From Aquila chrysaetos chrysaetos (taxonomy: Eukaryota; Chordata; Aves; Accipitriformes; Accipitridae): a stretch of 64,000 nucleotides of DNA. Location of the stretch: the NCBI RefSeq assembly GCF_900496995.4, contig NC_044005.1, positions 29,740,363-29,804,362 of the forward strand. The letters are read 5' to 3'. The translations under genes and the position numbers were made by a program. Below the pieces are notes generated by a model, which made no database searches, was not told where the DNA came from, and saw only the letters and a program-made list of their open reading frames with translations. Shown here in pieces: positions 47,661 through 61,800 of this stretch (its first letter is position 1; every line of letters starts with the position of its first letter).

Positions 47661-50600
47661 TCCCTGCCATTACTGCTTTCTGGCTGACGTTGCCAAGTGA
47701 GGGGGGTGTGTGTTCATGGGAAGCCTCATCCATGTAACTTTAATCAATCCTCAGTATGACATCTTCACGTTTCTTTTCCTCTTCACTCATCACTGCTACC
47801 ACAAGGCAGGCTTAACTCCTGATGCAGTCCAGACCTCATGGTGTTCTCAAAATAAAGGACAGCAACTTTTCTTCTTTTTAGCTTACGTGTCCTTTCCAGA
47901 AGAAACTGTGCCCGTTCAGGTGTATGTGGTAGAGCAAACCATACGGCCCATGGATCAGTACCTCTCCCTAGGTGCAATACCGTCTGTTCCATGCTCCTGT
48001 GGAGCCATGTACAGCTCTTGTATGCAATGTTGACCTGTACCAGGTGATGGGAGGAGTAGAAGATGGGGAAGGGAAGAGTTGCATGTCAGTTATTAAGGAG
48101 GGGAGGACATGTGTCATAAGGCCACTGAGTATATAGCAAATAGATCGTGTGGCCTAATCAATTATAAAGCTTGATCATTTCTGGCTCTCAGCACTGCAGC
48201 CACTGAGGTATGAAATACTGGTTGGCACCCTTCTTGCCACTGCAGGATGGATGCTACTTGGGCATCTTAGCAAACACCTTGTATGCAATGTCTGAAGAAA
48301 AATAAAGCAACTTAAAATTTTTGTGAATTGTATCCAGAGCTAGTAAAGTGCCTGTGTTGTTACAGAAAGGGAGGAGATCTGATCAGATGTATGATGCTTC
48401 CCACTTTACTCTCCTTTTAAAGGGGAGATGCAGTATGGCAGTCACGAAAGAGGGGAGGACAGGAGCCCTGAATTAAAACAGCACTTTTCAGAATGGAAGT
48501 CTGAATGACTATGAAGTATGTTTGGGAAGAGATAATAAGATATCCCCCCCAGGAAAATACTCCCCTCTTCTTCCCCAAAATGTTGTCCTTCCTGGCAGCC
48601 ATAAGAAGTGTGCAATATTTACTTTGAGCTGGTGAAGCTGGGAGAGGGCAGAGCCAAGGCTGAGATCTCCAGAGGTTGGACATGTTCTTTGTGGAGCAGA
48701 GAAAAACTGGAGATAGAAACTGGTGGGGGAAGATGAGGAGGGCTGACTGCAGGGAGGGCAGCAGGGAGCTAAACATGTTCTCTGTAGGGCTCATCTCAGC
48801 CTGAATAAACGAGGCCATTCAGTGTTAAAGTAATGCAAAGGTATCTATCCAGGGCTACCTGATAACAGGTAATGAAGCTGAAGGGAGATGAGGGGCACAG
48901 AATATCGATAGGGCTGGTCTCTGAAGTGGAGAGCAGAGCTTTGCACACTGAGGCTGGGAAAATTGTCAGGTTGTCATCAAAATTTGCAAAGACGACAAAT
49001 TCCACAGAAACCCTGGGTGGTTTTCTGATGCTTACTGGTGAAAGCCCCCTTTTTGGTGACTAAAAGGAAATTGAGTAGGGAGAGAGAAACAGTAGTGTAG
49101 GAGGTATGGATTGTAGCAGCAGATAATAATTTTGTGACACTTCCTTTTCTTCAGAAGATTTTGCTCAGAGTCTCACTGGGGAAAACATGTTGTAGCTTGT
49201 TTTGAAACTCTGCTGAAGCTGGTGGGGGTGCAGCCTATCCCTTCGGGCGCTTCTAAGAAGCGGTGAAGCCCATTGCCTCCCCCCGGCTCTTTTCTCTTTC
49301 CACTCAGTGCGCACTTGCGAGAGGTGCAGCGCCTTGGCTGCAGGCTCAGCTGTGCTGCGGCGAGGGGCCTCGTGGTTTGGACCTCGTGAGCCCCATGCCT
49401 TAATGGTGATGGCATAGCAACAAGCTGCGAGTAGAGGACAGGCCTCTGCTTGTCTTGAGCCAGTGCTCATCTTTCCTTTTCTCTTCAATTTCCTAGTTGT
49501 CTTCAGATAGTGCAGGGATTAAGTGACTCTGGTGTTAGAGTAGTAATAAGCCTGGCCAAAATCCCAGCCCCGTTCAAGTCAGTGGGATTGGTGTCACTGA
49601 TGTGCCAAGTGTCGGGATTTCACCTTGGTGTGTCTGAACTGTTTGGAGAGATCGTGCTACCTTGCTGCCTTGTGTGCCAAGTGCAGTGTACTTACCACTT
49701 ACTTATTCTCCCTCTGTAAGTGGGTACTTAAAATTCAAACCTTAAGCCAACTAAATCCACTGAAGTGTAGCAGAATATTTGCAAAAAAACAAGTAAAAGT
49801 CTCTTCTCAAAGCATAAACACTTGTGTTTTCCTTGCACTCAGTGTAAATGCTTCTGTAAAGTGAACTTAGCACTGATGAAGTGTGCCTATTTGAAGGCTC
49901 TGCAGCTGGAAATTCTATCCTCAAGGCAAATCAACAGGGAACTGCTGATGCAAAATCCTTGGCTGAACAGTTCAGCTCTGCACAGGACTGAGAACTGCAG
50001 ATAGCCTGAGCTGGCTACAGTATGGGATATAGTTCAGCCTGTGGCAGTACAGAGCAGCTCCATGTGAGATTTTTTACCTTACTTCTTATTTAGGGCAGTT
50101 AGGTACATTGAACTTCAGTGAAGAATAAAATTAAAATACATTTTCTGATGAAAGTCCGTTTGCTGTACTTCGTAATGAGTATATCGCTGGCGAACTGCCT
50201 AAAAAGCTTCTCACAGTTTAGACTGCACTTTAGGCTGTGCTTAGGGAGTTGGGTGGAAAAGGCTCTTTGCCTTCCCTCAAGAGATGTTCAGGTAGGACTT
50301 ACTTCCATTAGCTTTATGATATTGTTTCAGACCTCTCAAAGCCATGTGAAACTTCACCTCGTCCTTACTCAGCTTGGGCATCTGTTGCACCACCAGTGCC
50401 ATGCTACACCAGTGGTGATGGTGCTGCTCCACTGACACCGTGCAGTGCAACCGGAATGCGATGGGTGAGACTGGGGTGTGCCCTAGGAAATTAGGGAGAA
50501 AGGTTTCCACTGCTTACTGTCTTCTGCAGATCGATTCCCACTAATTTTAATGGGGAGCTTGGCAACAGCTGAGGAAGTGGAAGGAAACCAGGAATAACCG

Positions 50601-53600
50601 AGAAGGAAAAACAGAGATTTTTAATTCCTACAGAGCTGTACTGGTGCTAAACACAATCTCTTTTGGCATAATGAAAAATTGGGTAGTCCAATCAAATTAG
50701 TCCCATGCCTTCTTTCCTTCTGCTGATGTTAACTGTGTTCCAGGCTGGGTTAAAGCGGGACATCAAGCTGAGGAGTATTCAAAACTTTCCTCCAAGGAAC
50801 AGAGGCATTTCTAAAGGATGGAATAAATTTTTGATACTTTGTGTGAACATCTCTCTCATACAGACTTCTTGGCTTTTACTGGCCTGTGGAAATCCATGTA
50901 TTTCTTAAAAAAAAAAAAAAAGGCATTTCCTAATGCCTTATATTTTGGAGATAGAAACTAAATTTTCAGAATTAACCTTTTATCATACTTGGTGAGTGAG
51001 TGGCAGTGGTAAACATCCATACATCTTAATTTTCCCTGCTTTTGGTAGGATGATAGGATGATTCAATGCTGACTTGAAGTAAGGGCCATTTTATATGATA
51101 TGGTATTGAAAAACAGGTAATAACCTGAAAGATGGGATTGCCTGGTACTGAATGTTCACGTCTTACTCAATGGAAACTCCTAATTATGCCAGTAACACTG
51201 GATACCTGCGATTCAAAATTTTGATTATTAATTACTGTTTTCATTATGAGCTACTAGATGAATAATTGCAATGATCACCTGCATCTGAAGACAACAGGAA
51301 ACTGGATTAAACCAAGTTCCTGTTCACAAAGTGTTTCTGAGGGGAGTTGGAGCCTTGCACAAGGTGTTACTGACTCCTGTTTGCCAGAATCCACTTCGGA
51401 AGGCTGTGACCTGGCTGGAAAACAGGCAGCTGAGGAAGCCAGTTACCTGGACATGCTGGGTTAGAGCCAGGCCTGTTCTGGGCAGTTTGGGCTAGAGGGT
51501 TTGTAGATGTCCACAGCATTATGCTTTGCTTTGGGAACAGGGAGAACTGGCTTTCTGTTTTATATTGACTTATCCCAGAGAGTATGTGTGTATTTTTGTT
51601 GTTGTTTGTTACCATAATTAATTCTTGCACTTGTGAGCATACTGTTTCTATGATATATCCTACCATACACCTGTGGAAGAAAGCAACTTTGCTGCATCTG
51701 GGTGTCTTAGGTGTTTTCTTAAGCACGAGAAGCTGAAATAATTATTTTTCTATAGGACCTTACTTCTTAGGTAGCTGACCTTGTTGTCACCACCACCTCG
51801 CTGTCTCTGGTCAGCCTCAACTCCTGTTTTGCTTTCCAAAACTGGCTCCAACTGGTCTTTGGGGACTGGGAAGTGTGGGTTCAGTGTCTGTGCCAGCCTC
51901 TGCAGCCCCCAGCTGGTGGCCTGAGCCTGTTTTCCTGACATTTGTGAAGGGTGGGAGGTATGCTGCACAACAGTGTGGTGAGTTAGATGTCTTTTTATTA
52001 TGGATCTAAGTACTTGTGGTCAAGACTGGGCAAGTAGGCACTAATGAGAGTCTAGGTAATGGACCAACAGGACAGAAGTACGTAGCATTATCTGGAAAGG
52101 AGTAGTACCGAGGCAAAGAGGAAATATCCTGGCTTCTGGACTGCGAGCTCAGGTGTACAAGACTTATACGTTGTCTTTAATTGTGCTTTAGTCTCAGCCT
52201 GTGAAACCTTGGCAGGAGAATATGGAGTCAAGTAAAGCTCTGTGCTCTGAGGACGGTGGAGCTGAGTGGGGAAGGCTTGTGCCCACGCGTGCACTCAGCT
52301 TTCCAGCAGCATCACGAGCGCGCTTCGTGTGTGTTTTCTTCTTATGATGCACAGAGAGCAGAAAAGTTATGATTATTTTCAAGCCTGTGGGTTTAATGAA
52401 AGCTTTGGAAACCTGGTCTTGTTTATCCCCACTTAAAGCTGACTTTCAGACACTTTTTGGTTTGAAAAGCTCATCTGCGTTGAAAAAACCTGTGTTACAG
52501 TGGCATGAACCCATACTTCAGGTGTTTTATATTTCAAGTCAAATCTGGACATAGCTGCAGTGCTTAAGCGGCAGAGCTGCCGGTTAAGTTAAACACAGTA
52601 TTCCTTCACATCTCTGCCCTCTTCTTGACCTGCAATAGCTCTTGCAGTGAAAAAGGAGACACAAGGATGACTGTGCCTCAGCTCAGCACAGAAGAAAATA
52701 CTCTGATCTCATCACCACCTCCATTTTGCAAATATATCCAGAGCACAGCAGTGACAAACTCTTATTTATCCAGTTCCTAATTCCCCTTAGAAATGTGTGA
52801 CATGCCAAAGTTTATCTGGAATCTCCAATGCCTCATTTTAGGTCCAAACAGACATTAATTAGAGACATTAAGCTCTCCACTGCTCCTAGGCTTTTCATGC
52901 ATCACAGCTGGAGTTTGTTTATATTGCAACTCAGTGCCAAACAAGGCACACCCAAGTGCAGGCTCTGCACACAGTCAAAATCTTTAATAAACAAAATGAG
53001 GTTAAGCCTATTCTTTGTTTAAAAAAAAAAAAAAAAAAAAGTGGTGGTGGGAAGTCCTTTCAGTCTTGAAATCGTGCAGTTTTTTATTTCTTTTTTTGTT
53101 TTTAATTCAATGACATTTTGGAGCCAGAATCTTTATTTTTAGGCAGCTGAAAGTTGACAAGGCTGCTCTTTTCTGTTGTCCTCCTGCTTTTGTTCTGCTG
53201 TTGTCCCTCTTGCCCCTCTTTGCTCACCCTTTTCCCTTTCAGTTCCTATACTGTTTTAAATTCATGCCCTTTCTGGTTGTACTGAAAGACTGTTTCCTGG
53301 TTCATCCCGTTTTTCTAAGCCTTTGGCTGGTTATCCTTTTCCTTGTTTTAAGGCTCTTGAGGCAAGGACATCCGTATTTTAGGTTATGGGTAATATTCTT
53401 TCCATATTTATTATCCTACTGTTCTGGTTTTATTTGGTCTGATTTTTAACATACCCTATAGAATAACAACTTTTCCTGTTTGCTTACCCAGGTCTCTCTG
53501 AGCTTTCTCAACATCTAGATTTATGCTTGTGTTGTACTTATTTGCTGAGGTTGTTTTCATACAGCAGCTGGAGATATTTTGGTTTGGAAAGAAATGTGGA

Positions 53601-55080
53601 GTGCTAGTTACAGATTACCTAGGAGCTCTGCTGGTGAGCCGGAATCCAGTACGTTTTTCTGGCTTGGTCTGCCATAAAATTACTCCTGATTATTACTTAC
53701 TGTCTACTCCAGCCCGCAGCTTTTGGATGCTAATGGAGGTTTCCCCTTATTGTCAGGGAAGGCTTGTACAACCAGATTGCTGACTCTCATTATTGGAAGC
53801 ATTTGGTATGGGGAAGGAACAAATACCTGCTTTTGTAGCTTTCAAAAGCCCATAGAAATCTTAGCTCTGTGGTGAAACCTGGCAGAAGTATGTGTTTTTA
53901 CACATCAAACAAGTTTGCCACCAACAGTGCTCTTGTCTTTAGAACACAAAGAGCAAATGACTTGTACAGCTGAGACGCATCCTATTCCATGTGGGAAGTC
54001 TCTTGTAGGTTCAGCTTTTGCTGTCATAGCTCTTACGCAGAGTATGACGACGGCAGTGCCCAAGTAACACTGTGCGAGTATCTGTTTTCTTTGGTCTTCA
54101 AAGCCCAGCTGTGCAGAGATCTTGGCTTCTTTGGGCCCATCCTTGAAGCTGAGTTTTACCAGCTGTACCTTCCTGATCCTTTGGGATTACTGTGAAGTGC
54201 TGGCCAGACTGGTGCTGCAAAACCCCTGGTGTTTTACAGAGCTTCCAGCCGGGGCCCGATGGCAGCTCTGCCTTCCCGGCAGCGCGCGCGGAGGGACCTG
54301 GCTGTGGATGGGCTGTCCAGGACCAGCGGCCCCTAGCAGCTCTGCTCCTCTCCCAGGAGGTGATGAGCCTCTGTTGAGTGCTCTGTCAGAGGACCCTGCT
54401 CGACGGGCGATTCGGCTTTTCGAGAGTGACCAGTTGCAAGCCCAGAGGAAGGTATGGTTACTATCAGTCTTTAGCAGGGAAGCTAAACAGTGCTGGGGAA
54501 AAGAGCTTCCGAGGGGGGATCCCTCAGCTTTGTGTTAGGTTACTTACCCTGACATTGACAAACAGGTAGTTTTAGCATCACTGGGGACGTGCGGGTGGTT
54601 TATGTGTGTACCTGGCCCACGCCGAGTCTGTGCCGTCGTCTCGCTGCTCTACCTGAGCTAGCTCCACCGGTGCGGGTCTGGCTCGGGTGTGCTCCTACCA
54701 CACCTCTAATTGCACTGTGGTTTTATGTCTAATCTAGGAGGTATTTTACCTGACTGCTTGATCTTAAGTGTTCTGGCTACTCTTGGGCAAAACATCCACA
54801 TATTTGGACAGAGGGGACCCGTATGTGATACTGTTCCACCTTGCGGCAAGCGCTTTCAGTGGTGAGGTGATCTTGAGCAGACTGGCTGGTGCAGTGCCCC
54901 TTTTCTGTTTCCCTCCACTCAGAAGGGTGACAGTTTACTTACGTTTTCTGAGACAGTGTAATGGTGAAAACCAGTTAGACTGCTGTAAGGGGGAGGCAGC
55001 GGTCACTCCTCTGTATGTTTGTGGGTTTTTAAGTCAACAAGATGATTGTTTTGATGAATAGGCAAAAAAAAAAAAAAAAA
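47661..55080. other. Gene-poor intergenic DNA
   Basis: About 7.4 kb with no recognised gene or repeat family. It contains A runs at 50909-50922 and 53021-53040 and T-rich tracts near 53085-53105. GC-richer pieces lie at 49200-49450 and 54230-54450; the latter carries a 138-codon open frame treated as a finding. Confidence 0.55.
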
Positions 55081-55189
55081 GAGTCAAGGCAATGCTAGTG
55101 TAGCAAAATCTGAGATCCATAGAAAAAATGAGGCTGGACATTGCCTTACTTATCTCCCACCCAAGTGCAGGACGAGCTACGCAGATTAG

Positions 55190-55320
55190 CAGTGTCCGCT
55201 ACATTGAGCTAGACCGATGTCTGTCTAACCTGAGAAATCACCAGTGATGGCGATTTTGTAACATCCCTGTGCAGTCTATTCTCCTGCTTAGGGGAATGTG
55301 CATACATTTAAATTAATGAG
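55190..55320 (-). mobile_element. Ancient CR1-type LINE fragment, antisense
   Basis: On the + strand GTCTGTCTAACCTGAGAAAT, CCAGTGATGGCGATTTTGTA, ACATCCCTGTGCAGTCTATT and CTCCTGCTTAGG follow the order of the antisense CR1 block that directly precedes the one at 45625. It is a separate, short, heavily decayed copy in the same orientation. Confidence 0.55.
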
Positions 55321-58300
55321 TGGATAAATGCACCTTAGTGACTCCACTATCACCTCCTCTTGGATTTTGTGATGGCCATGGAGCAGGGAAGCAGGCGTGG
55401 GTAACACCGTGCCTGGGCAGTGCCGACCTCTCATCGGTCCGTCCTGTGATCCCCAGGGACGGGTGCTGATGCTGCACGCAGGTGGCCTGGCTGCGGTGCT
55501 CACGTCGTATGCTGTACGGAGTTAGCTCTCAGCACTGCAAAGAGTGGGTTGAATCTGTGCTGGCCAGATCCCATGATTTTAGATGTTTACTGCTTTCTGA
55601 ACTTAATTTTGAGGGACTGTTAGCTCAGTAATGGTGAACCTCACAGCCTATCATAAAGCTGACGTTCTGGAGGCAGATAAACAACATGTGCAAATTTGTT
55701 CCTTGTCAGCATAATAACAATAATGAGGTTACAGTGTCAGCGATGTTAACCGAAATGACAACAAAGCCAGGTATATAAAATACAATGCAATAATCCACAG
55801 CCAATTAAGCTTCATTGTAAAGTGGCAACGAACTTAGCTGCAAATGATTACAATGCTGCAAACTATGTGACAGTGAGATTAATTTGTTTGTATTAGTACA
55901 TCACTGTATTTATCAGGCTGGCATGAATGGACCGGTTTTATCTGAAAAAAACAGGCAGCACTTTCCTAAATTTGGCTTCAGTTGTTGATTTGTACCTCTT
56001 GAATGAGACCCACCATTTTTTCAGATGGTGGAAAAATTTGTATAATCTTTGGGGCAATTTCTCACAGAGTGCTCGCTGCCTAATTTTTACTTTGATGTAA
56101 TCCCCATCCCTAGGTTGTATTGGATGTACGGGAAAACAAAAAGGGAGACAGTAACCCACAACCTTTGAATGAGATTTATCTCTTATAACTCTTGAGATTT
56201 AAAATATACTGCTTAGGTGAGATGTTGAGTTTCTGACAGTTCTTGCTCTTTCCTATACATAAATAAAAAATGTCTCCTTTCTGGTCCAGGTGCTAATTCA
56301 GTCACCTGAAATAGTGCTACAGAACAGTTCTGTCTAAATGATGGTGGAAATGCTTAATTCCAGTGTTTCAAGGTTAGCATTATCATGCTTCTGTCTCGAT
56401 CCCACTAACAGTTCATAAGGATTCAAACCTTTTAAAATGGAGGATGACAGCTGTGACTCATGGTCAGTGTATCTTGGCATTTACCCTGATGAGGAGATTT
56501 TTGTGACTCATTTGAGAACAGTCTGAGTTGCCCAATGTGCAATTGCTGTACCTCTGAGAGCGAGCCTTTTCCTCCTCAAAATAGGTTCCTATACAAATTG
56601 TTCCTGTGCGAAGTCACTCAGCGCTTGGGTGACTCAAACAATGAAAATAGCAATGGGGTACCAAACCCTCTCAACAGTAAGTGCCATAAAGACTGAACTC
56701 CTCTCTGTTGACGTTCTGCCTCATGTTATTGCTAGGAAAGACCTCCCTTGATAAAACTCCAGGAGACACCAAAACTATTAGTTCTCAAAAATACATGAGA
56801 GGCAGCTGCTTATCGATAGATTTGTCTAGACCACAGTACTTGTCATTTCTCCAGAGTACTGACACATCACAGTGAGCAAAATGAGAACAAACTCTTCTTT
56901 CCCAAGATATGCAAGGAACGGAAGAGCTTGTCCTTAAGTGAGCACCGCTTAGACGGTAGGTCAGCCTCATGTGCTTAGTCATACGAGAGGTGAAAGAGAG
57001 CTCTTCCTTGTATTGACATGGGCCGTGTTTTGTTGTTACAGCAAAACAGAATCCGTTATGGAGAAGCAGTGTTGGTGCTAGGCAGTTGTTCAGGCTGAGT
57101 GGTCACTACAACAGTCTAATGCTGTTTTTCCTTCGTTCAAATCCTGCAGTTCTTTATTTTCCCCCTCTTCCCTGAAAAGTAAAAGTATTTGATCTGACCT
57201 CAAGCTTCTGCTCATTACAGCCTTCCAGGCTTCTGTCTCTTTGCTTATGAATCAAACTCCATCACAAATATCTGCAGTTTTAATGCCATGGCAGTAGCGC
57301 TCTTGGCATGTTGTTATAGCAACAGTGCATGCTGTATATCTCAGAATATCCCAAATTATATCACCGAAATAAAATATTTTGTGTCCTGTCAGGTACACAG
57401 TATCTGTGTTGTCTTAAAGGACATATTGAAGCACCCATCTTCTTTCTTAGATAACAGCTTTGTTTCATAGTGCTTGCTCTATACTTCCTGGGTTTCTAAT
57501 CATCCCTAACACTTGTCCCAGAAACGCTCCCAGCGCTGATACATCCCTTTTGTAATGGAGCGAGCAGAACTGCGTGTACTTCTCCGGCAAAGAGTGAACA
57601 ATTGATTTATAAAGCGGCAGCAAAGGAGCTGCTCTCTCCTGGAATAAATGTGTGTAGCAATATAAATTAATGTTTGGAATTAAAACCGGGCAAGACCAAA
57701 GGGGAGAGGTAAGGTTGTTTCGGGGGAAGATGGGTTGCGCGGCCAAAAGTTCCCGTTGTACTCTGAGTTACTGGGATGGAGCAGAAGTGATGGCAGGACC
57801 TCTGGTGCTCTGAGGAGGGAAGATGAGGAGGTCATACTGGTCCTTCCTGACTCTTCCTTATCCTACCGTGACCGGGGATTTGTTTCTGCTTAGGGCCTGT
57901 GTTTTTTCTGCAGCTGAGTAAGTTTCCTGGCTGTCAGTCCTGGCTCTGCTAAGCCCAACACAGCCCTCTGCTGTGCGCGAGTGGGAAGTCTTGGAGCCTG
58001 GCCTCAGCCCGTCTGCATCCGAGCCCCTTTTTCAGCCACAGCTTATGCTGATGTTGCCTACCTACTCTCCTGTTTTGCTTCAGACTGGTATAGTGTTTGT
58101 GTATCAGTTTAAAGCTACAAAATGTTTTGCTTGGCTTGAAGATAAAAAAAATCCATCAGTTCTCTCAAAAATTTCACAGATGAGCAGTATCCCTCCTTCA
58201 CCCCACCAAGCGCTTCCACAAAGGAGAGCCTCAGCCCACACTTGTGTAAGCAGATGTAAAGGACATCTCTTACGTGGGGGCTGTTTTTACAGGCTGTATC

Positions 58301-58745
58301 AAAGTACCTCAGGGGAAGGAGTTGGAGCTGCAGATGGTGTATTTCCATTTACAGCTAAAGTTACTTCAAACGTGGCAGTTTCTGGGAGATGAGACCTAGT
58401 GGAAGTACGACCTTGTCGACAGTTTTACCATTGACAATAGGCTGTGCTAATAGATACCTGAATTTACAAAGGCTTCATTTGTGTCTGTCTCTGCATGTTT
58501 GCTGTCGAGGGAGGTTCCCCACTTTGTGTTTCTAGGCATTTTCTGCAATGGCCTATTCCCTGTTTCTCATAGTGCGGTACGAGGACACCTATTTTTGTCT
58601 GGTGGAAAAAATAAAAAAAGACAATGTATGGAAAAATTAATAGGATAGAAAGGCTTTTGAGTCCTTTGAAAAGTGCACGGATGAGTGCCTCCTGCCTGTG
58701 TTCTGCTTTTGCGTGCTTGTAACACGGAGATTAGAAATCTGCAGA
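55321..58745. other. Intergenic DNA with CNE-like blocks
   Basis: Contains stretches without low-complexity decay and rich in homeodomain-like TAAT/ATTA cores (55600-55930 and 57500-57690), as seen in conserved non-coding elements. No gene is recognised. This is inference from texture only. Confidence 0.4.
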
Positions 58746-58748
58746 AAA

Positions 58749-58812
58749 GCAGGGGGTGGACTAGATGACCTGCAAAGGGTCCCTGTCAACCTCAGCATCT
58801 CTTTGATTAAGA
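58749..58812 (+). mobile_element. Short CR1 LINE 3' end remnant
   Basis: GGGGGTGGACTAGATGACCT, then GCAAAGGGTCCCTGTCAACC TCAGCATCTCTTTGATT, matches the well-known GGACTAGATGACCTCCAGAGGTCCC-type CR1 3' end with substitutions. About 60 bp is left. Confidence 0.8.
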
Positions 58813-61800
58813 GGCATCATGCTAAAATCGATTTAAGGCAATAGAGGGGAAAAAAAATCTCACATATACACACAAGGCTGTGTGTGTGGGGGGGGAAGGG
58901 CAAAACCAAAAAGGAGTGAAAGTTCTTTTTTGTTTGTTTGTTGCTTACACTGATGCTGTCAAACAAACCAATGTATACTCCTTGCAGAAATGAGCACAGG
59001 ATGGGAGATGCTGTTGTTAGAAATGAAGGGCTGGTTTCCAGCAAGGCACATATATATTAGCGCTTTCCTCACTCCTGACAGCCCATACAGCTGTGCTGTC
59101 GTCCTAGTGCCTGTTTGAGGCATACTGAACTCTTCTGTAATTCACTTCAACCCTAACATCTTTGAAAGGTCACATCAACAGCAGGCAGTTGTATGAAACT
59201 GGCAGTTTTTGCATAGGATCAGCAGGGGTATTGCAGGCTGGGCTGAAGAAGTGTTTGTAGGAATCTGCTTACAAGTTTATGTGGAGTTTGTTTGTGTCAC
59301 CCCAGTGCTAGTATTTTTACTTTCACAAGCATTGCAATTAAAAAAAAAAAATAGAGTATTTTTTTAAAAAAACAAAACAAAACTGACACAACACAAAAAC
59401 CTCCTCAAAATAGGGGATATCAAAACCTCAAATTATTTACTACCTGGGTAGTAAGTATAAGTAACTATTTACTTGGACCTTCCACATCATGGGCTTTGTT
59501 ACATAAAAGGCTTTAACAGCATGCAGTGTCTTCTCTCTGAATTATGCATGACAGTGTGGTCTGAGCAGCAGTCTACAGACTGCATGGGGTCCACACATGC
59601 TTCTGCCTGTTCTGTTGCTCAAACGCTGCCCAGAAAGCCAGACTCCCCCTCTGGCACACACCCGGGATAGAGCTTGATCTGACGTCTCTCCCAGTATAGG
59701 TGGACAGGAGGTAGGTGCTTCCAGGTCATCTGCAAACCTGCTGTTGCCGCTTTTCCTGATGGTGGGGTGAAGGCTGGAGCATCTCGGCAGGCGCTGTGCA
59801 GGCTGTGTCCGAGGGAGGGTGAAGATGAAGTGTTTAGGTGGTGCTTGCGGCTGTAGGTATGGATGAGTCACGAAGACGTGTGTGTGTCCCCGAGGAAGGA
59901 GTTGTGGTTACAAGACCTTTGCAGGGAGAGCCTGGAGCCACCTCTGCAGCGAGAAGAACCTGGCAGAGGTAAGGTCCCGAGTACTCCAGCAGTGTAGCAG
60001 GGCTCTTGGACTAGAAAGACTTGGGTAGTTACAGGGCTGCAAAGACAGTGAAAGGTAAGCTTCAAACGTAAGGTTCCCTGGGATCAGTTCATTAGCACTA
60101 ACGCGTGAGTGGTGGCACCTTCGAATTTACTTTGCAGGCAGATGCTGGATTTAAGTCCTGCTGTGCACTTAAGTCCCTTTTCCTTTCTAGCCTGACCTCT
60201 ACTTGTGCCTCGTGTTGCCTGCAAGGGTTGGAAGGGCTCCACAAGGTCTTCAGGCCTGCTCGCTGATCTCAGTGGCAGTATATGCTTGTAGTCTAGAGGC
60301 TGTTAGAAAGATTCATAAACAGACTTTGCTGACCCTTGAGCTCATGAGTTAAGGTTAATTCCAGCCAAAGATGGGCCTATATTAGAACTTGGGCTCTCAG
60401 TCCCTCCAGATTTGAGGGAAGTTTGAATTTGGACTTGAACCCTGGTGATGTGGTCTCATTTCCAATCCCATGACTTAGTGGGCTGGGAATCCTAATTCTG
60501 TATCTCTCAAAAGATTTATTTCCTTTTGTGTGCCTGGCACACGGCAGTCAGATTATCACTGGATCCATTTGTTTCACAGTCATTCAAGGTGGCCAGTAAT
60601 AGATGCTTTGGGAAAGATGCAAGAAGCTCTGCAATGGAATGACTGGGTGAGGCTCTTTTTGATCTTTGTTTTAAAATTTGGGGTGTGAAGATCACATGGT
60701 TTCCCCGCATGATTTTTACTACACAGCCCTTGCTCCCTTGCTACTCAGGGTTTTCTTCACTGGATTCAGTGGGACCTTGAACTGACTGTGGCTCTGAGCT
60801 CCATCCCCAGGACATGCTTTGCTTGTTCTGTGCCTAAATTATTTCTGCAGCCTGCTATTAAACATCTAGCGTCGGTTTGCTTCAGCAATGATAGAGAAGA
60901 AATGTCTGAAAGGGAGTAAAGAGAGAATGAATCTCAGGCATTGTTGCTTTTATAGCACATCTCTGTTCTGCTCCTGATTTTCAGCATCTTTATTCGTTTG
61001 TTATGTGGAGTAAGTCTCTTATGTGCATAACCCTTGGGGCTCATGTCCAAATAATTGGACAGAATTGTCTTCTGCATAACAAGAAAACTGAAGAGAGTAA
61101 TGATTTATTAGTTGCCCTACCACAAATTCATTTTATTATAATGATGATAGGAAATGTCCTGATTCTCTAAAATGAAACGAAAACTGAGAGCAGTTTTACA
61201 ATACATCAGACTGCAGCCAACAGATGTAATTGTTACAGCTTTCTCCCCAAGAAAGTGCAATTCAGCCTCATGCGCGCTGAAATGGGACAACTTCTTACAT
61301 AGAGTAGGCTAACAGCTGAACAATTTCTGGAAAGATATAGCAAGTAAGATAAACACAAACCATTGATACTAACTCTCTGAATAACCTCATCCTAAGATCT
61401 GAATGATTTATGTTGCTGCTGTGTTATTTTATTTAGTCAAGACCCACTTTTAATGCTTTGGTTAGAGAGTATCTTGTCAGAAATTCTACTTACTATTAAT
61501 AAACATATGAAAAGAAATAAGTTTCAACAAAAAACAGATTAAGCCCAATTTCATGGGAAATGCTATTAACTCCTGTCAACAACTGCTGGCTGTTCATGCA
61601 AGATAATAGATACACTCCCTGGATTGTTTTTAACTTGCTTTGGATGTACATTTTGTGAAATAAGATGGAATTTCATCTTGTGGCTGTAGGACATTATCTT
61701 GGTCTTTTTCAGCTCCCGTTTGCATCAGTTATTACCATTTCTGTTGCCTTTATTAGGAGAAGGATCAGACCCCTGGTTAAAACCAGACACATGTTCCTGA

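Noticed and set aside
48417..48818. 133-codon minus-strand frame
   Set aside because: No family resemblance and no supporting signals. Likely chance.
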